The position numbers and the translations under genes were made by a program. From positions 15,656,347 to 15,720,346 of the forward strand of contig CATQJL010000316.1 in the NCBI GenBank assembly GCA_958299035.1: a stretch of 64,000 bases of DNA, in the 5' to 3' direction. The notes below the pieces were generated by a model. It was not told where the DNA came from and ran no database searches. It was given only the letters and a program-made list of their open reading frames with translations. Source of the DNA: Cylicocyclus nassatus. Lineage: Eukaryota > Nematoda > Chromadorea > Rhabditida > Strongylidae. Shown here in pieces: positions 1-10,745 of this stretch. How positions within the stretch are numbered: position 1 is the stretch's first letter; each line of letters begins with the position of its first letter.

Positions 1-48
1 AAGAATTCAAAGAATGCAAATTTACTGAAAAATGTGAATAAACAAAAC

Positions 49-1143
49 CTTATTGTCTGGTATTTTCCTTTTCTGTTCGAGCACATTTCTAGTTTTCTCC
101 TTTTCACGCTTCCTTATTCTTGCGGCAAGCTCGTCTCTTTCTTTGATATCACGATCAAGTTCTCCCTCAACAGCTTCGAAATCCGAATCGCTAGATTCAT
201 GCTTCTGAGGTTTCCCAGACTTCGTTTCTGCTGGTTTTGAGATTGTACTCTGGAAAGTGGCAAAGAATTGAATAGTGGACATGAGATGTGAAAGACGCTA
301 CATATGACCATTAATAATCCATATAACCTTTGATTCAACTGGCTTGGCGGCTGGAAGGCGGGGCTTTGTGACCTAATTAAGGCCGCTCGCGCCCGCAACG
401 CAGTCTGCGTCTCTCCCGCGAGCGTGCCCTCTGATCATTTCCTAGCTTCAATTAGGTCACGAAGCTCCGTCTTCCGGCCGCCAAGCCCGAATCAAAAAGT
501 ACAGATAAAAATCAAAAGATTCAAACCAGATTTTTTCTTTGTTAGTCAATGGCAATTTCCGTCAAGAATAATTGGAATTGAATGTATCACTTCTATAAGT
601 TATGATGATTTCGCGCAACTACCGGAAAAATTAAAAGAGAAAAAAATGCAAAAAATTAAGTACTGGCGAATATGGCAGTATTCGGAAAACCTACTTCATC
701 ATCGCTACTGCTTTCTCGACGTTTGCGCACATGATGCGAAGATTTCTTTGAACGTGAAGGAGTAGGCTCATCTGTCAAGACTTTCATTGAATTGCTGAGT
801 CTCTGCAGTTCCATTTCTCGCAGCACAGCTGCCGAAGGTCCTTTACGCTGAGTGACTTTTGGAGCTGAAAATATCACAAGTAAGTCGATAAATTCGAAGC
901 AATCTGGAGTTCTGGAGTCGCGCAAAAGAGCTGACCTGCTTTGGGCAACTTGTTCATCAACTGTGAAGCAAATCTCCGCACTCCATCGTTGATTTCGAGC
1001 GCATCATTATCGCGCAACTTCCCAATAAAGTCATCTGTGCTGCTACTTTTCTTCGCAAGCGCCAGAACATACTGTGATATAGTTCGGTCGCTAATGCCAA
1101 CGATGCTGTGCAACTCGTCGTTAACCCATTGTTCAACAGACAT
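49..1143 (-). CDS. mog-4: MOG-4/DHX16 DEAH-box splicing helicase, N-terminal exons (partial)
   Basis: N-terminal 193 residues of the orthologue of human DHX16 / C. elegans MOG-4, a nuclear DEAH-box RNA helicase that remodels the spliceosome. Three exons: 936-1143, 695-864 and 49-249, all with GT..AG introns and matching phases (1, then 0, then 0). The start is the ATG at 1141-1143 (MSVEQWVNDELHSIVGIS), the conserved N-terminal helical domain of this family. Exon 3 carries the acidic/basic stretch ending in KTRNVLEQKRK, matching the RTRNVLE signature ahead of the family's helicase core. The core itself lies beyond the left edge, so helicase motifs cannot be checked. Intron 2 (250-694) holds a foldback element. 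Family assignment rests on remembered DHX16 features; confident. Confidence 0.9.
341..487. repeat. Foldback MITE in mog-4 intron 2
   Basis: Inverted repeat: the arm beginning GGCTTGGCGGCTGGAAG and running through GTGACCTAATT is mirrored by AATTAGGTCACGAAGC...CCGCCAAGCC, with a short loop containing CTCTGATCATTTCC. The loop resembles that of the foldback near 60.64 kb, so the two are probably the same non-autonomous DNA transposon family. It lies inside an intron and leaves the splice sites untouched. Confidence 0.75.
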
Positions 1144-2963
1144 CTGCAAAGAGGATTTTAGATCAAATTATTTGAGATAGTTTTCAGCAAATATTTACGA
1201 AAGAGGGAGTATCACAACGATGCTTAACAGAGGTAGTCACTAGTCTTTGCCCGAGCAAAGCAAGCAAACTTTTCGCTGTGGATACGAATTGCACTTTAAA
1301 TCGTGGCATTTGGGTTAGATGTAATCTTGCAAGAATTTGCAGGAAAAAAAATGGGCTAGCGCGAAGCTAAAGTGCAAACAGGAAAAAAAAAGACTACAAA
1401 ATCTGCAGCTTCGGGAAAAAACATCGCAAACTCAGTATTCTCCAGGACTCGATTTCTAAAGTGATAAAAACTTGATTGTACGAAACCATTCAAAGGCGTA
1501 GTTAATCATTAACACGTTGCAGTGGAAATAAAGACCTTCATTTCATTGGCAGCGAGAAGCGCTATTAAAGTCAGCTTTTGTATGCATCTCACGAGCTCCA
1601 ACTGAACTAAATTCACTAAAACGGAAAAAAAGATGCTGAGTGGAAGCAATGCGACTTCACCATGGTGGTGCACCTCTACAAAACGAAAACAACGAAAAAC
1701 AATAATAAAAATGAGCGAATTCGAAAAATCCCACGTCTCAATGGTGTGACGGTCGTAGCTAACGCAATATTGCAGACACAAAACCGGAATAATCAGCTGA
1801 GTAAGACTTGATGTCTGCTTCGTCGTTGGGGTATTCTTGAGTACTTTCACCATGCCAGAGTCTCCCTAGAAGTGCTACTTGCCTTTGGTAATGGAAGCAG
1901 AAGACTACTTTTCTGCTTATGATGCATTGCATGTGGTAAGTCAACATTTCACGCTGTTTTTCATCTGTTTTTTCTCTTTTATTGCCGTTTTATGGTTGTG
2001 ATCGGTGCGTTTGTTTTACCTTTTTATAGAAAGCAAAATGTACTTGAAGTTCAGCAATGAATTGAGCAGGAACGCAAACTTTGGCAAAAAACGCCGTGAA
2101 GTGGGAGTGCGCGAAGGGTCCACTTGCACATGCTCATGATTTTCCAACTAAACTTCTGACTCAGAGGCATCGTGCATCCAGATTTGTGGTTGGTGAAACT
2201 TTGATGCAGGACAACGACTAGGCAGTGGCCCAAGTCCCGCTTCCAGAGTGTATCACGACGCGAGAAAAACGGTCCAAAAAGTAGGTCGGGCTCACTACTG
2301 GACCACCCACGTTAATGGGCGTGGCGACCCTAACAGCATCCACATTTCTGAGCGGTTTTCTAGCCTCGAATACATCTTTTACAGTTGGACTTGGACAATT
2401 GCTTAGTTAGTGGTTCCGCTATTGTGATGCGTCAAAAAGATGGCTCTAAACTTTTTGGTTAGATCTATTTTCGTTCAAGCAGAAAACATTTAGAAGCTTG
2501 AGATTGGTAAAGATCTATTAATTCGTTCGAAGCTTAGCTACTAGGTCACAACGCGGCTGTCGAAGAGAACAACTAATTGCGTGTTATGATTCATTTTTTG
2601 CGCGAAAAATCAAAGACAGCCGACCGAGCTTCCAGCCAGCTGCCTATAATTTTCACGAAATGGGAGCAGGCAGTTAGTTTTCGGGAAAGCTTTCGATTTT
2701 TTTTCGTTGAACTTTGACTTTTTGAATGTTATGGAAAGACTTATACGTCAACTCATTGTGTATCGAAGTAGGATCTGCTTATTACCTGCAGAACTCATTT
2801 GCACTGCATTAATTCTGGCTGGGTTTTGCTTACCGGTCTAAAATTTTGGAACTCTCACACAATTTCCATCATGAATCTTCTACGCGGTGCACCCCACTAT
2901 ACCCGGAATTGCGCTCTAAGTACGTTCTGTAAGAGTTATATACATAACTGATGACTTTTTCAG
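1144..2963. other. Divergent intergenic region between mog-4 and the C9orf72 orthologue
   Basis: No convincing coding frame or repeat pair was found. It separates two genes transcribed away from each other and so should hold both 5' regions. The first exon of the plus-strand gene must lie here. An open frame from ATG 2586 ends in phase 0 at a possible donor (GTTAGT, near 2673) and would be phase-compatible with exon 2964-3080, but nothing else supports it. Confidence 0.4.
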
Positions 2964-5900
2964 GGTAACTCACCGGTGAGAAGGCTTGAGCTCCGTCTGC
3001 GCAATGTCTCGAGCATCAGTAAAATAGTGTGGTCATCCTTTGATTTCATGTGCGGACCAGAGTTGAAATTTGTCTGGGAGGTATGTTAATCTTCTTTCGG
3101 TGTTCCTTCGAGTATCAGCTCTTTGATACAGATCTCGCCATCATCCTCACTCTCTCCAGTAAATCTGAGTGGAGAAGAAGGATCAGTTAACGATGCTGAA
3201 AGTCTCGAGTCATCCATGACACATTCTGTTCAGTTCGAGGATATTGACGATCCTCTGCAGGTAAGTATTCTTTCTGCAATTCTAACCTACTGCATCTTTC
3301 CCCTTAATCGTAGTCTTCAATCTAGACCGCTCTGCTGAGCACAACAGAGATGTATGATAGCATGTTCATGGACGATTCGATGTATCACGAATACCGCCTA
3401 TCGAGCCGCAGTGGATATACATTCCAAGAGTTACGTTATCTGGACGAATATATGGTAGACAGTAGTTATAGCGGCACCGATTCCAACTTGACCTTGACGG
3501 ACTCGAGAACGCAGGTATATTTTTTGTCACACATATGATTATCAATTATTTCATATTTTATTTCATTACTGATAAACTCCATAATTTTTCATGTGGACCG
3601 TGTTTTTTTTTCTAGTGAAACAGTGCTCCATCCTAACTCTCTCCTAATTCTAGCATGTTCACAGTCCATGTTTTTCTGGGTGTGGAACTCCCAATCATTT
3701 ATCTCGCATTTTCGCATGGGTACTTTTGGATGCACGAAAGCATAATTCAAGCTTTATCTGGCGCTTAAACATGAAGTTGCTCAATCTCTTGGCTCTATTT
3801 TCGAATAGAACTATTTTTCTTAGGCCAGAAACTATTAAAAAGTTGTGTATCATCTTTATTATTATTATTGATTATTTAATGCGGTGCCCTTTGTTTCATT
3901 TGACATTTCGGCATCAATATTACCAACGTTTTTGTGTTCTCCGAAAATTTCTTATGTCCCTCCCCCCCCCCCCTCTCCCCCCTCGCCTCCTCCCCCTCCC
4001 AATAAAAGAGACTCTGTCTACGTGGATGTACATAAATGCAAAAGCGAGCGCGCATCCATATGAATACACATCGTCAACGTGGTGGAGCAAATTGTGATGG
4101 TTTTGCAAGGCGCCCTTTCATACGCGACAAGTACTTACCTCTAAACGGGAAGTAATTAGAGCAGCGTCTAAGCTATCTTTGCTTCAAGGAGCGATAGAAT
4201 ATATGAGAAGAAAGCTGATCAACTCCAACCACGTGTTTTACTTAAGCTCTCTTTCATTTCAATTCCTTTTCTTTTCTTTTTTTTTTTTTTGTTCCGCCTT
4301 ATAACTGACGACCTGATTAACTGAAATTTATGACTATAGCTTCTTTGTTTCTCAGAAAGGCAGCAATTAGTATTTGGTCGTCGATTATAATCGTTTTTTT
4401 ATTCCAGGATCAGTCCTCCAATACACAATCCACTTCATCTGCTACAACAACATTGACCAAGCCGGATAGTTCTGAGCAGCTGCTAGAAGCGCACGAGGAG
4501 GTTGTCTTTCCAAATATGCCTGTACAATTATCTTTGGCATCCATGAAGTTTTTGGTTCAGGGGGATGAACCAGTTGCTCATGATCCGATGGCCGGCACAC
4601 CCATGGAACACTTAAATATCTCGACGCTGCTTTCGTCGGACCCTCCAGAAACTCTCGAAGAGCAGAATGAAAGTACAACGGGGTTTGTTGGTACTTTATT
4701 GCGTCTTTTTTACTCCTAACGTTATTGTTTCTTTTTACAAAATTGGAACGACTGTTGGGTCTGCTGCTAATTACCTTTTCTATAGAAATGTGATCGCGCG
4801 AAACACTTCCGGTAGCACAACTGGGGGTAAGACGAGCACATCGTCGTTTACCAAACTTTCCGATGATGATGGGGCTACCGAGAAACCATCAGAAGGAGGA
4901 GATGGCACTGATACCGATAAAGCTGGCAGCGGTGAGTGCCGTTCTTGAATATGTTTGATGTAAGTTAATTAATCATAATTATATTTAGCACTGATCACTT
5001 CGTGCGTTGATTCGGGCATAGGAGGTACAATCTCAACGCATAGTGAGTTGAGCGCTCTATGCTTTTCACCTATGGCTGAATCTACTCCCAAGCCGCAAAC
5101 GAGAACGTCCTCAGCAGAAAAGAGCAAGTTGGTGGACCTGTTGCCGCTTTCATTTTTTGGTCCTTTATGCTCCTATAAGTGATCATTAGGCGTAAGTTGT
5201 CGCAAGGATCCTCATTTGATGACGATATTGTATCATTCCTTGATCTTCCAATGGATACTACAAGTGATTCTATCACTGATGAATTCTTTGTCTCGAAGTT
5301 TATTCTCGCAGAGCAGATATTCAGGTGACTTTTCTACCAATATCATCATCGTTTCCATCTGCATATTCTCTTTCAGTGTTCAATTGCCATCGAATCCTTT
5401 GATACATAAACTGAAAATTGTTCCTTCCCGCAACCTTCTTGTGGGTTCATTCATTTTCTCACTTCCTGGCTCGTCCGGGACCAGAACTATTCACGCAATA
5501 TCATTTTTGATGAATATCCGCAAGTGGGTACTTTTCGCTTTCCTGTTGATCTTACACTAATTGCTTGTTCTAGGCAGGAGTGGTATTTGGAACGTGAGCA
5601 TTTTTTCGAGTCTGTGTTACTCGACCTGATTCCAAGGTTGAAAGCATCAATGGTAGCTGTGAGTTGTGAAGAAGTTCGCCCTGTCTTGCTATTTTTAACG
5701 GCTTTCTATTGAGTGCTTTTGCAGGAGGCTTGGGAAGACGTTGTAATCCGAGCCAACATTGAATTCACACGGTTGATGCATCTAGTCACTACATTGGATC
5801 GATACCCATTAGTGTCGGATTCTCGTCCGCTCCTGGTGCGTTAAGTTTTTGCTTGTTAATTGCGCCACTTCTCCATTATTCCGAACTGCATTTCGGCGAG

Positions 5901-8727
5901 CGGGGGACTTTATGCTACAATTCTGATGAAATTCTTGCAAAAGTAAATTTTGAGTGATTTTTATGTCATTGGGCTTAAACGCACTCCTTAATTTATCGAT
6001 GAAAGAAGCAGTCATGTTTCATCTGAGAGGTTGCAAATATGAGTTGCTTGAAGGCACGTCCACTTTTGTCGCCTTCAGGCCTTCTGAGAGCCCTGATTCT
6101 GAATGTGGAGTCGAAAATCCGCGAAACCCCCAAAAATCCCTGTTTCGAGAACCCTCCGCAACAAGCGCATGCGAGATAAAGCATGCAAGTGGGCGGGCCA
6201 TGGTCGCCCCGCCCACTTGCGTATGCTATCATAATCTCGCCAACCTCCATTTTGCGTGGAAGGTGCTTTTAAAGGCAGCGTCCAAGCAAATCCGCACATA
6301 TGGAGATCTCACATAAATAGTAATTTTGGGACCCTAACTAAGCCGCTGCCCAACCGGCAGCTCCGGTAGTGCTCTAACGGCTGATATTCCCCTCAGAACT
6401 GGACCCCAAAATCTACCTCGCATGGATTCATGGCGCAACCCATCAGTTTCGGTGGGTCCTCGCGCGTGACTGAGGGGTTCCGCCATGAATCCATGCGAAA
6501 TACGATCCTGGGGTCCAGTTTGGAGGCGTATATCTCAGCCGTTAGTGAGTCACCTGCGCTACCGCTTGGACAGTGCCTTAGTTAGGCTCCAAAATTATTT
6601 TTCACGTATTCCTATAGGTCCAGATTTGCCTGGACGCTGCTACTAAGAAAATCCTGGTTGACCCTGTACCATGTTTTTTTAACTCTTACACCATGTGCGA
6701 TCAACTTCAAAAGCTACTTTTAGATCAAGAATACCTTGCTTACCGGTAAGCGGTGTCACAATGACAGAGTGCTCTGTAAAGCCATATCGGGTGTCCTGCA
6801 GAGCCAAGGACAATGCGTCATCATAGGATCCGACAACCTTTATGTTACAAGGGTAATTCTTACATCTTTCTCTCGACGACCTATCTAATCAAATCCTTTC
6901 TATATTGTTTAGTTGTTACATACCCTGGCAGCTTTTGTTCCTGAGCAGCTGCGATGGTCTTGTCCTCGAATGTATCGTCACAAATTCAATCCGTACCTGC
7001 GCTTGCAGGTTGTACGCAGGGTAAGTTGCTTTGCTCTTGCTATATTAAGCAAGTTTTTAAGTGCTTTGACAGCTACTTATACGTCCGTAATACTTACCTC
7101 AACTATACGGGCTTAAAAGTAGTTCCTACGTACCATTTCTCTGATGGAGAAATATATAGAGAGGTCGATGGAGTTGCATACAGCCTTCCTGGACTTGTAG
7201 GAAGCCTTCGATAGCCTGCCTTTGGAAGTCATATGGTGGGCCTTACGGAAACACATGGTGCTAGAGGACTACGTTCTGGATAAGGTTCTACAACAGCGCT
7301 TCAAGTCAATTGCGGATAGCTGCAGAGCAATCGAAATTCTAAATCAGGGTTCGAGCACACTAAAATTCATTCCTCTCTCCTTTGCTCTTCTTCACCAAAT
7401 TGAACGCCGTGATGGAACCACTTAGTCTTGAATTTTTCTAAACACTTCTCTACGCAGATGATGTGTTCTTGGTAGCAAGTACGAGAAAGGTCTTGCAAAA
7501 CGAGGTGCAAAACTGTGACAACAACAGGCTAGAGTTGTATGGTTTAAAATCCAACATAAGAAAGGCAGAACATATGGGAATAGGCAAACAAACTCCAGGT
7601 TCCATAAGCGTCGATGTTGAAGAGCTAGAGAAGGAGACCTCACACAATTTTAACCTGGCTGTGGAGGCACCTTTCAAAAGAAAGTTGGCCCAAGATGAGG
7701 TAGGTCAAGATCAAGGCCGACCTGCGAGGAAACGAGGGCACCAAGGAAATTGCACTACCGGTGTAGTTTCCAATCCCGAAATCGGATAGTGTACATGTGT
7801 AAAAAAGCATCAAACTCTCATGTTCTTTGTCATCTTCTGTCAGAAGGATTTTACTACCAAAAACTGAAAATATTATGTTATTGGGATGGATGAGACGCTT
7901 CGGATATGAAACATGGAGACAGCTAGCAAAATACTTTAAGTCAGCGATAAATTGCATACTTGAAAAGTAGGGATTGTTTTTCCGTTCAATCAGGCTTCAT
8001 TCGATAGCTTTATGTTTCAGTCTTTGACCATACATATCTTTAAATTTCAGTATGAGCTGCCTTATCTTTTGCAATGTGGTGCACTAGCCAGCTGGCCAAT
8101 ATGCGTCGTTGATGTGGATCGCTCGACTGTATGCATGTCAGCTCCGTACAGCCGACATCGCATACTGAAACGGAGGGCTGACACGCAGCGAGTTTCCGCT
8201 ATTTTGGAAGGATCTGTGAAGAGTAGACCCGTTACTCTGTAAGTTTTGTAGTTTGTTTCTTCACATTTATTGCGGTCATTTGCAAATTTTTCAGCGAAAT
8301 GAGCTCCTGTCGTATCTTGGATTGTGTAAAGATTTTCTTGAAACGTCTCGATCTTCTTCCTGTGGAGGTTCGTTAGCGCTTGCATTGTTCCACTAATGAA
8401 TCATATCATAGAGTATTCAGGAGTCGGCGAGGATGGGCTTCATAAATCAGTTACTTCTATATATCGAAAACTTGGCGCGTGCATTGATCATCTATGTACA
8501 GCATTCAAGGTCTAGCTTTTCCAGTCACTGTTAAATTTTTGTTGAGATACTGTTTTAGTGAGCCTTTACCGACGGAGAAGTCGTCAGCAACTAAAAGCTC
8601 ACGATTTTCACTGAGCGAATGCAGAAAAGCTTTAGACTTGCAATCGGACGCTTTCTTCCATGCTGTGCTTGCCAGAGCAGATCTAATTGCTCCAGATATA
8701 GCCGAGTTCATTTACAGCTCGGGTTGA
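2964..8727 (+). CDS. alfa-1: C9orf72 orthologue (ALFA-1), DENN-type protein; 5' exon not resolved
   Basis: Orthologue of human C9orf72 / C. elegans ALFA-1, a DENN-fold component of a Rab/Arf-regulating complex in autophagy and lysosome homeostasis. Exons: 2964-3080, 3132-3260, 3326-3514, 4408-4682, 4786-4931, 4989-5127, 5190-5324, 5377-5523, 5574-5658, 5725-5835, 6648-6745, 6768-6852, 6913-7020, 8051-8238, 8295-8367, 8412-8509, 8559-8727 (TGA). Every junction keeps frame, giving 763 residues. Family landmarks in order: SKIVWSSFDFMCGPELKFVW (human FAYWDNILGPRVRHIW), SRNLLVGSFIFSLPG, WYLEREHFFESVLLDLIPRL, LQSQGQCVIIGSDN (human LQTCGCSVVVGSS), FVPEQLRWSC (human FLTPAERKCS), PICVVDVDRSTVCMSAPYS (human VLPFRQVMYAPYP), and a C-terminal ARADLIAPDIAEFIYSSG. 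A Ser/Thr/Asp-rich insert of about 250 residues follows the first block and has no human counterpart I can place. The ATG-bearing exon upstream of 2964 is not identified. Confidence 0.85.
6051..6274. repeat. TTAA-type foldback element, family B (intron copy)
   Basis: Inverted-repeat element in the intron between exons ending 5835 and starting 6648. Ends resemble AAGGCACGTCCAC ... GTGGAAGGTGCTTTTAA. Internal tracts (CCTGATTCTGAATGTGGAGT, CGCGAAAC, TTTCGAGAACCC) match the copy at 12964-13338. A near-perfect GGGCGGGCCATGGTCGCCCCGCCC hairpin sits in the middle. It directly abuts the family A element to its right. Confidence 0.65.
6275..6640. repeat. TTAA-type foldback element, family A, abutting an exon
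   Basis: Arms begin GCAGCGTCCA and end TGGACGCTGC. The whole left arm (CTAACTAAGCCGCTGCC, GGCTGATATTCCCCTC, ACTGGACCCC) returns inverted on the right (GGGGTCCAGTT, ATATCTCAGCCGTTAG, CCTTAGTTAGG). A TTAA precedes the left end and CTAA follows the right end, as expected for piggyBac-like TTAA target sites. The same family forms the outer shell of the nest at 12611-14500. Its right end lies 7 bp before the start of the exon at 6648. Confidence 0.8.
7100..7965 (+). pseudogene. Decayed non-LTR (RTE-like) reverse transcriptase in an alfa-1 intron
   Basis: Fragments of a reverse transcriptase in shifting frames: HTAFLDL, a stop, then EAFDSLPLEVIWWALRKH (RT motif A, normally FLDLxKAFDxVP), and downstream LLYADDVFLVAST (catalytic YADD box, motif C), followed by a thumb-like RLELYGLKSNIRKAE. 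At least one in-frame TAG interrupts motif A and several frameshifts follow, so it is dead. It occupies most of the intron between exons 6913-7020 and 8051-8238, in the same orientation as the gene. Confidence 0.8.
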
Positions 8728-9309
8728 AGATCGCAAGAGTATTTCCTAGTAACAAAGCATTAAAAATGGTTGACTTAGCAAACCCCAACATGATCTTTCC
8801 TCATTGATTTCATCGCATACTTGCACTTCACATTAGTCAGTTCACTAGAGTTACACTGTGCCTCCTGTCTTTGTAGGGTGCCTTGTATCGTTTCGGTGCA
8901 GCAGTAGTAGTACGGTCGTGGTTATTGCTTCATCCAGCTTGCGCAAACTTATCAATCAGTTGTAGTCACTTCTTCACCCATGCAAGTTTATGGATGTCTG
9001 CTTGTAATTACCAAACAATATTTTCTTTGTGCCTTGTAATCATGTAACTATTATACGTACCAATTGTTTCTATCACTGTTCCAATGCGCTGTTATAATCT
9101 TCCTTTTCGTGATATGTAAATATCCCTCTGGCCTCGTGCTAGGCTGAAGTTCTCCAAAAATTTTTTTAGCTTGAAACTTGATATAACAATATTGACCAAA
9201 CTGTGATTTATTCTCTTCGATTTAATGTCTAGCTATTGACCATATCACTTCTTCAATGAAGTCTTGAAGTTGGTTGACCGACTATGAAACCACCTAATTG
9301 CAACTGTCA
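8728..9309. other. 3' flank of alfa-1, no gene seen
   Basis: AT-rich sequence after the TGA. I see no clear AATAAA close to the stop and no coding frame. CCTCTGGCCTCGTGCTAGG near 9129 has an inverted relative near 59.82 kb (CCTAGCACGAGGGTGGC), probably a dispersed repeat fragment. Confidence 0.4.
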
Positions 9310-9533
9310 TATGAACATTTTGAGCCTTAGGCCTAAGGCATACCTCACGCGATTCGGCCGAATCGCCACTTTCACGCGACTTGACGACTTGCCAGATTTC
9401 TGCAAATTTATCGTGCGCGCTTCTCGGATGCATATTTGGGCAGCTTGTGTAAGTTGTTGCAAATGGAACAAGTTCTGACCAAAGATGTTGTGCCAAATCG
9501 CGCAGCGACCGTAATCGCGCGAGGTATGCCTTA
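9310..9533. repeat. Foldback element split by the BEL/Pao-like insertion (left part)
   Basis: GAGCCTTAGGCCTAAGGCATACCT near 9321 is mirrored by GAGGTATGCCTTA directly before the LTR at 9534, and the rest of that end, CTTAGGCCTTAGGC, resumes after the second LTR at 12529. The LTR element therefore landed inside the terminal palindrome of an older foldback. Related sequence occurs near 14.5-14.7 and 20.8-21.08 kb. Confidence 0.6.
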
Positions 9534-10348
9534 TGTCGCGGATTCGCGACTTCCTTCAAAGGTCGCCGCCGCCGCCTCGCGAAGGGTCCCAAAACGCCGT
9601 CCTCGCGCTGTCCCGCCTCTCACCTCTCTCACCTGCGCAGCGTTTAAATAAGTCACGTAGTCAGTCTTCGCAGCTGCCGTCACAGTGAGCGGTCGGGTTC
9701 CAATCGTCTCAAGCCATCGATCGATCAGCGCTACCCCATCTCACGCGTCGCTTCCATCAACGCCACGGAGGACTGGCTCCCACGCTACGAGGTAACCCCG
9801 AGCGCGCTCGCGCCTGGCACACGCCGGCGACACCGCCTCGGGGGGTTTCCGATATTGCCGACCCCTAGGCTAACATCTGGTCGGTTGTGCTCATCCTGTA
9901 TGTTTGAGTGTAGGGATAAGTTGCGGATAAATGGTGGGCATTGTACAGGTTTGATATGTGTTGGAGCGGTGACCACAGCTCGACTGTGGCTCCGGAATAT
10001 TGTGTTATCATTTTATGTGTATTTCGTAATCAAGCCTAGCGGGTAACATCTGTAGGAAGGCTGGCACGATCCATGGTAGTGCCACGGTTATGAGTACGCG
10101 CTCCAGCTGTCGATGGCTGGAAGCATAGGTCGAGTCCCAAGTGACGTATAGCTACTAAGTAGGCTGGTGGCAAGGGCCCCTAAGTGTGTATGGAGTTCCC
10201 ATGTGGCAGGCATAAAGAGCAATCGCACAGGTAGCCACCTCACACGTTACGTTCCATTATTTCACGGTGCGGACCCCCGGCTCCCCTCGCCGATGCAGGA
10301 GAGCCGTAACACCACTGACGTTGGGAGCTGGGGGCCCAATCCGCGACA
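9534..10348 (+). repeat. 5' LTR of the BEL/Pao-like element
   Basis: 815 bp, TGTCGCGG...CCGCGACA. Its right boundary is fixed by the adjacent primer binding site. An open frame starting at 10167 runs from this LTR into the internal zinc-knuckle region. Confidence 0.9.
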
Positions 10349-10366
10349 TGGTGCATCGGCCGGGAA
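10349..10366 (+). other. Primer binding site, tRNA-Gly type
   Basis: TGGTGCATCGGCCGGGAA directly after the 5' LTR. It is the complement of a 3' CCA plus the acceptor and T-stem of a canonical animal tRNA-Gly(GCC) ending in TTCCCGGCCGATGCA. The match is recalled, not searched. Position and the leading TGG are textbook for LTR retrotransposons. Confidence 0.85.
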
Positions 10367-10745
10367 CATCCGCTGCTACTTCTGCAGGCAGCGCCATTAC
10401 TCCTCTAGTTGCCCCAACTACACTCTTTTGAGTGAGAGGATGGATCTGAATGCGAGGAGGGGCGGATGTTTCTTGTGCTGTGGCATCCATGCCGAGAAAG
10501 ACTGCCCTCGCTATGGCAGGAGATGCCGGTCGTGCCGCTCTAAGGATCACGACACCTCATTCTGCTTTAAACAGCACCACTGTACCTGTGATATCCCATA
10601 TGACGAATACCTCACCACCCTTGACCAGTACAAGGCAATGGCTGACATGCGCAGGCGACAGAGAGCCAGGAGAGAGCAGAGGAGAGACGCCTCGCCCCAC
10701 GATCGTCAGCCCCAGAGAAGAGATGCCTCGCCTCATGATCATTAG
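10350..10745 (+). pseudogene. Truncated gag: nucleocapsid zinc knuckles
   Basis: Open frame ending TAG 10743-10745. It shows three zinc knuckles: CYFCRQRHYSSSC (CX2CX3HX4C), CFLCCGIHAEKDC (CX2CX3HX4C) and CRSCRSKDHDTSFC (CX2CX4HX4C), followed by an Arg-rich tail with a direct repeat of RRDASPHD. Triple knuckles with this spacing are typical of BEL/Pao Gag nucleocapsid. The matrix/capsid part is missing: the knuckles begin about 25 bp after the primer binding site, so an internal deletion removed the gag start. The frame is open back to ATG 10167 in the LTR, but whether that is used is unknown. Confidence 0.75.

Noticed and set aside
2871..2919. ATG exon for the C9orf72 orthologue
   Set aside because: Joins exon 2964 in phase 1, which creates an immediate stop.
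3960..4010. C-rich tract as a regulatory quadruplex
   Set aside because: Simple-sequence C/T run inside an intron; similar G/C runs occur at 16.76, 21.11, 42.15, 46.1, 50.3, 57.62 and 59.07 kb and look like homopolymer expansion.
10167..10349. 192-residue frame as an ordinary host zinc-finger gene
   Set aside because: Its first third is LTR sequence repeated at 12346, and the zinc knuckles are of retroviral Gag type.
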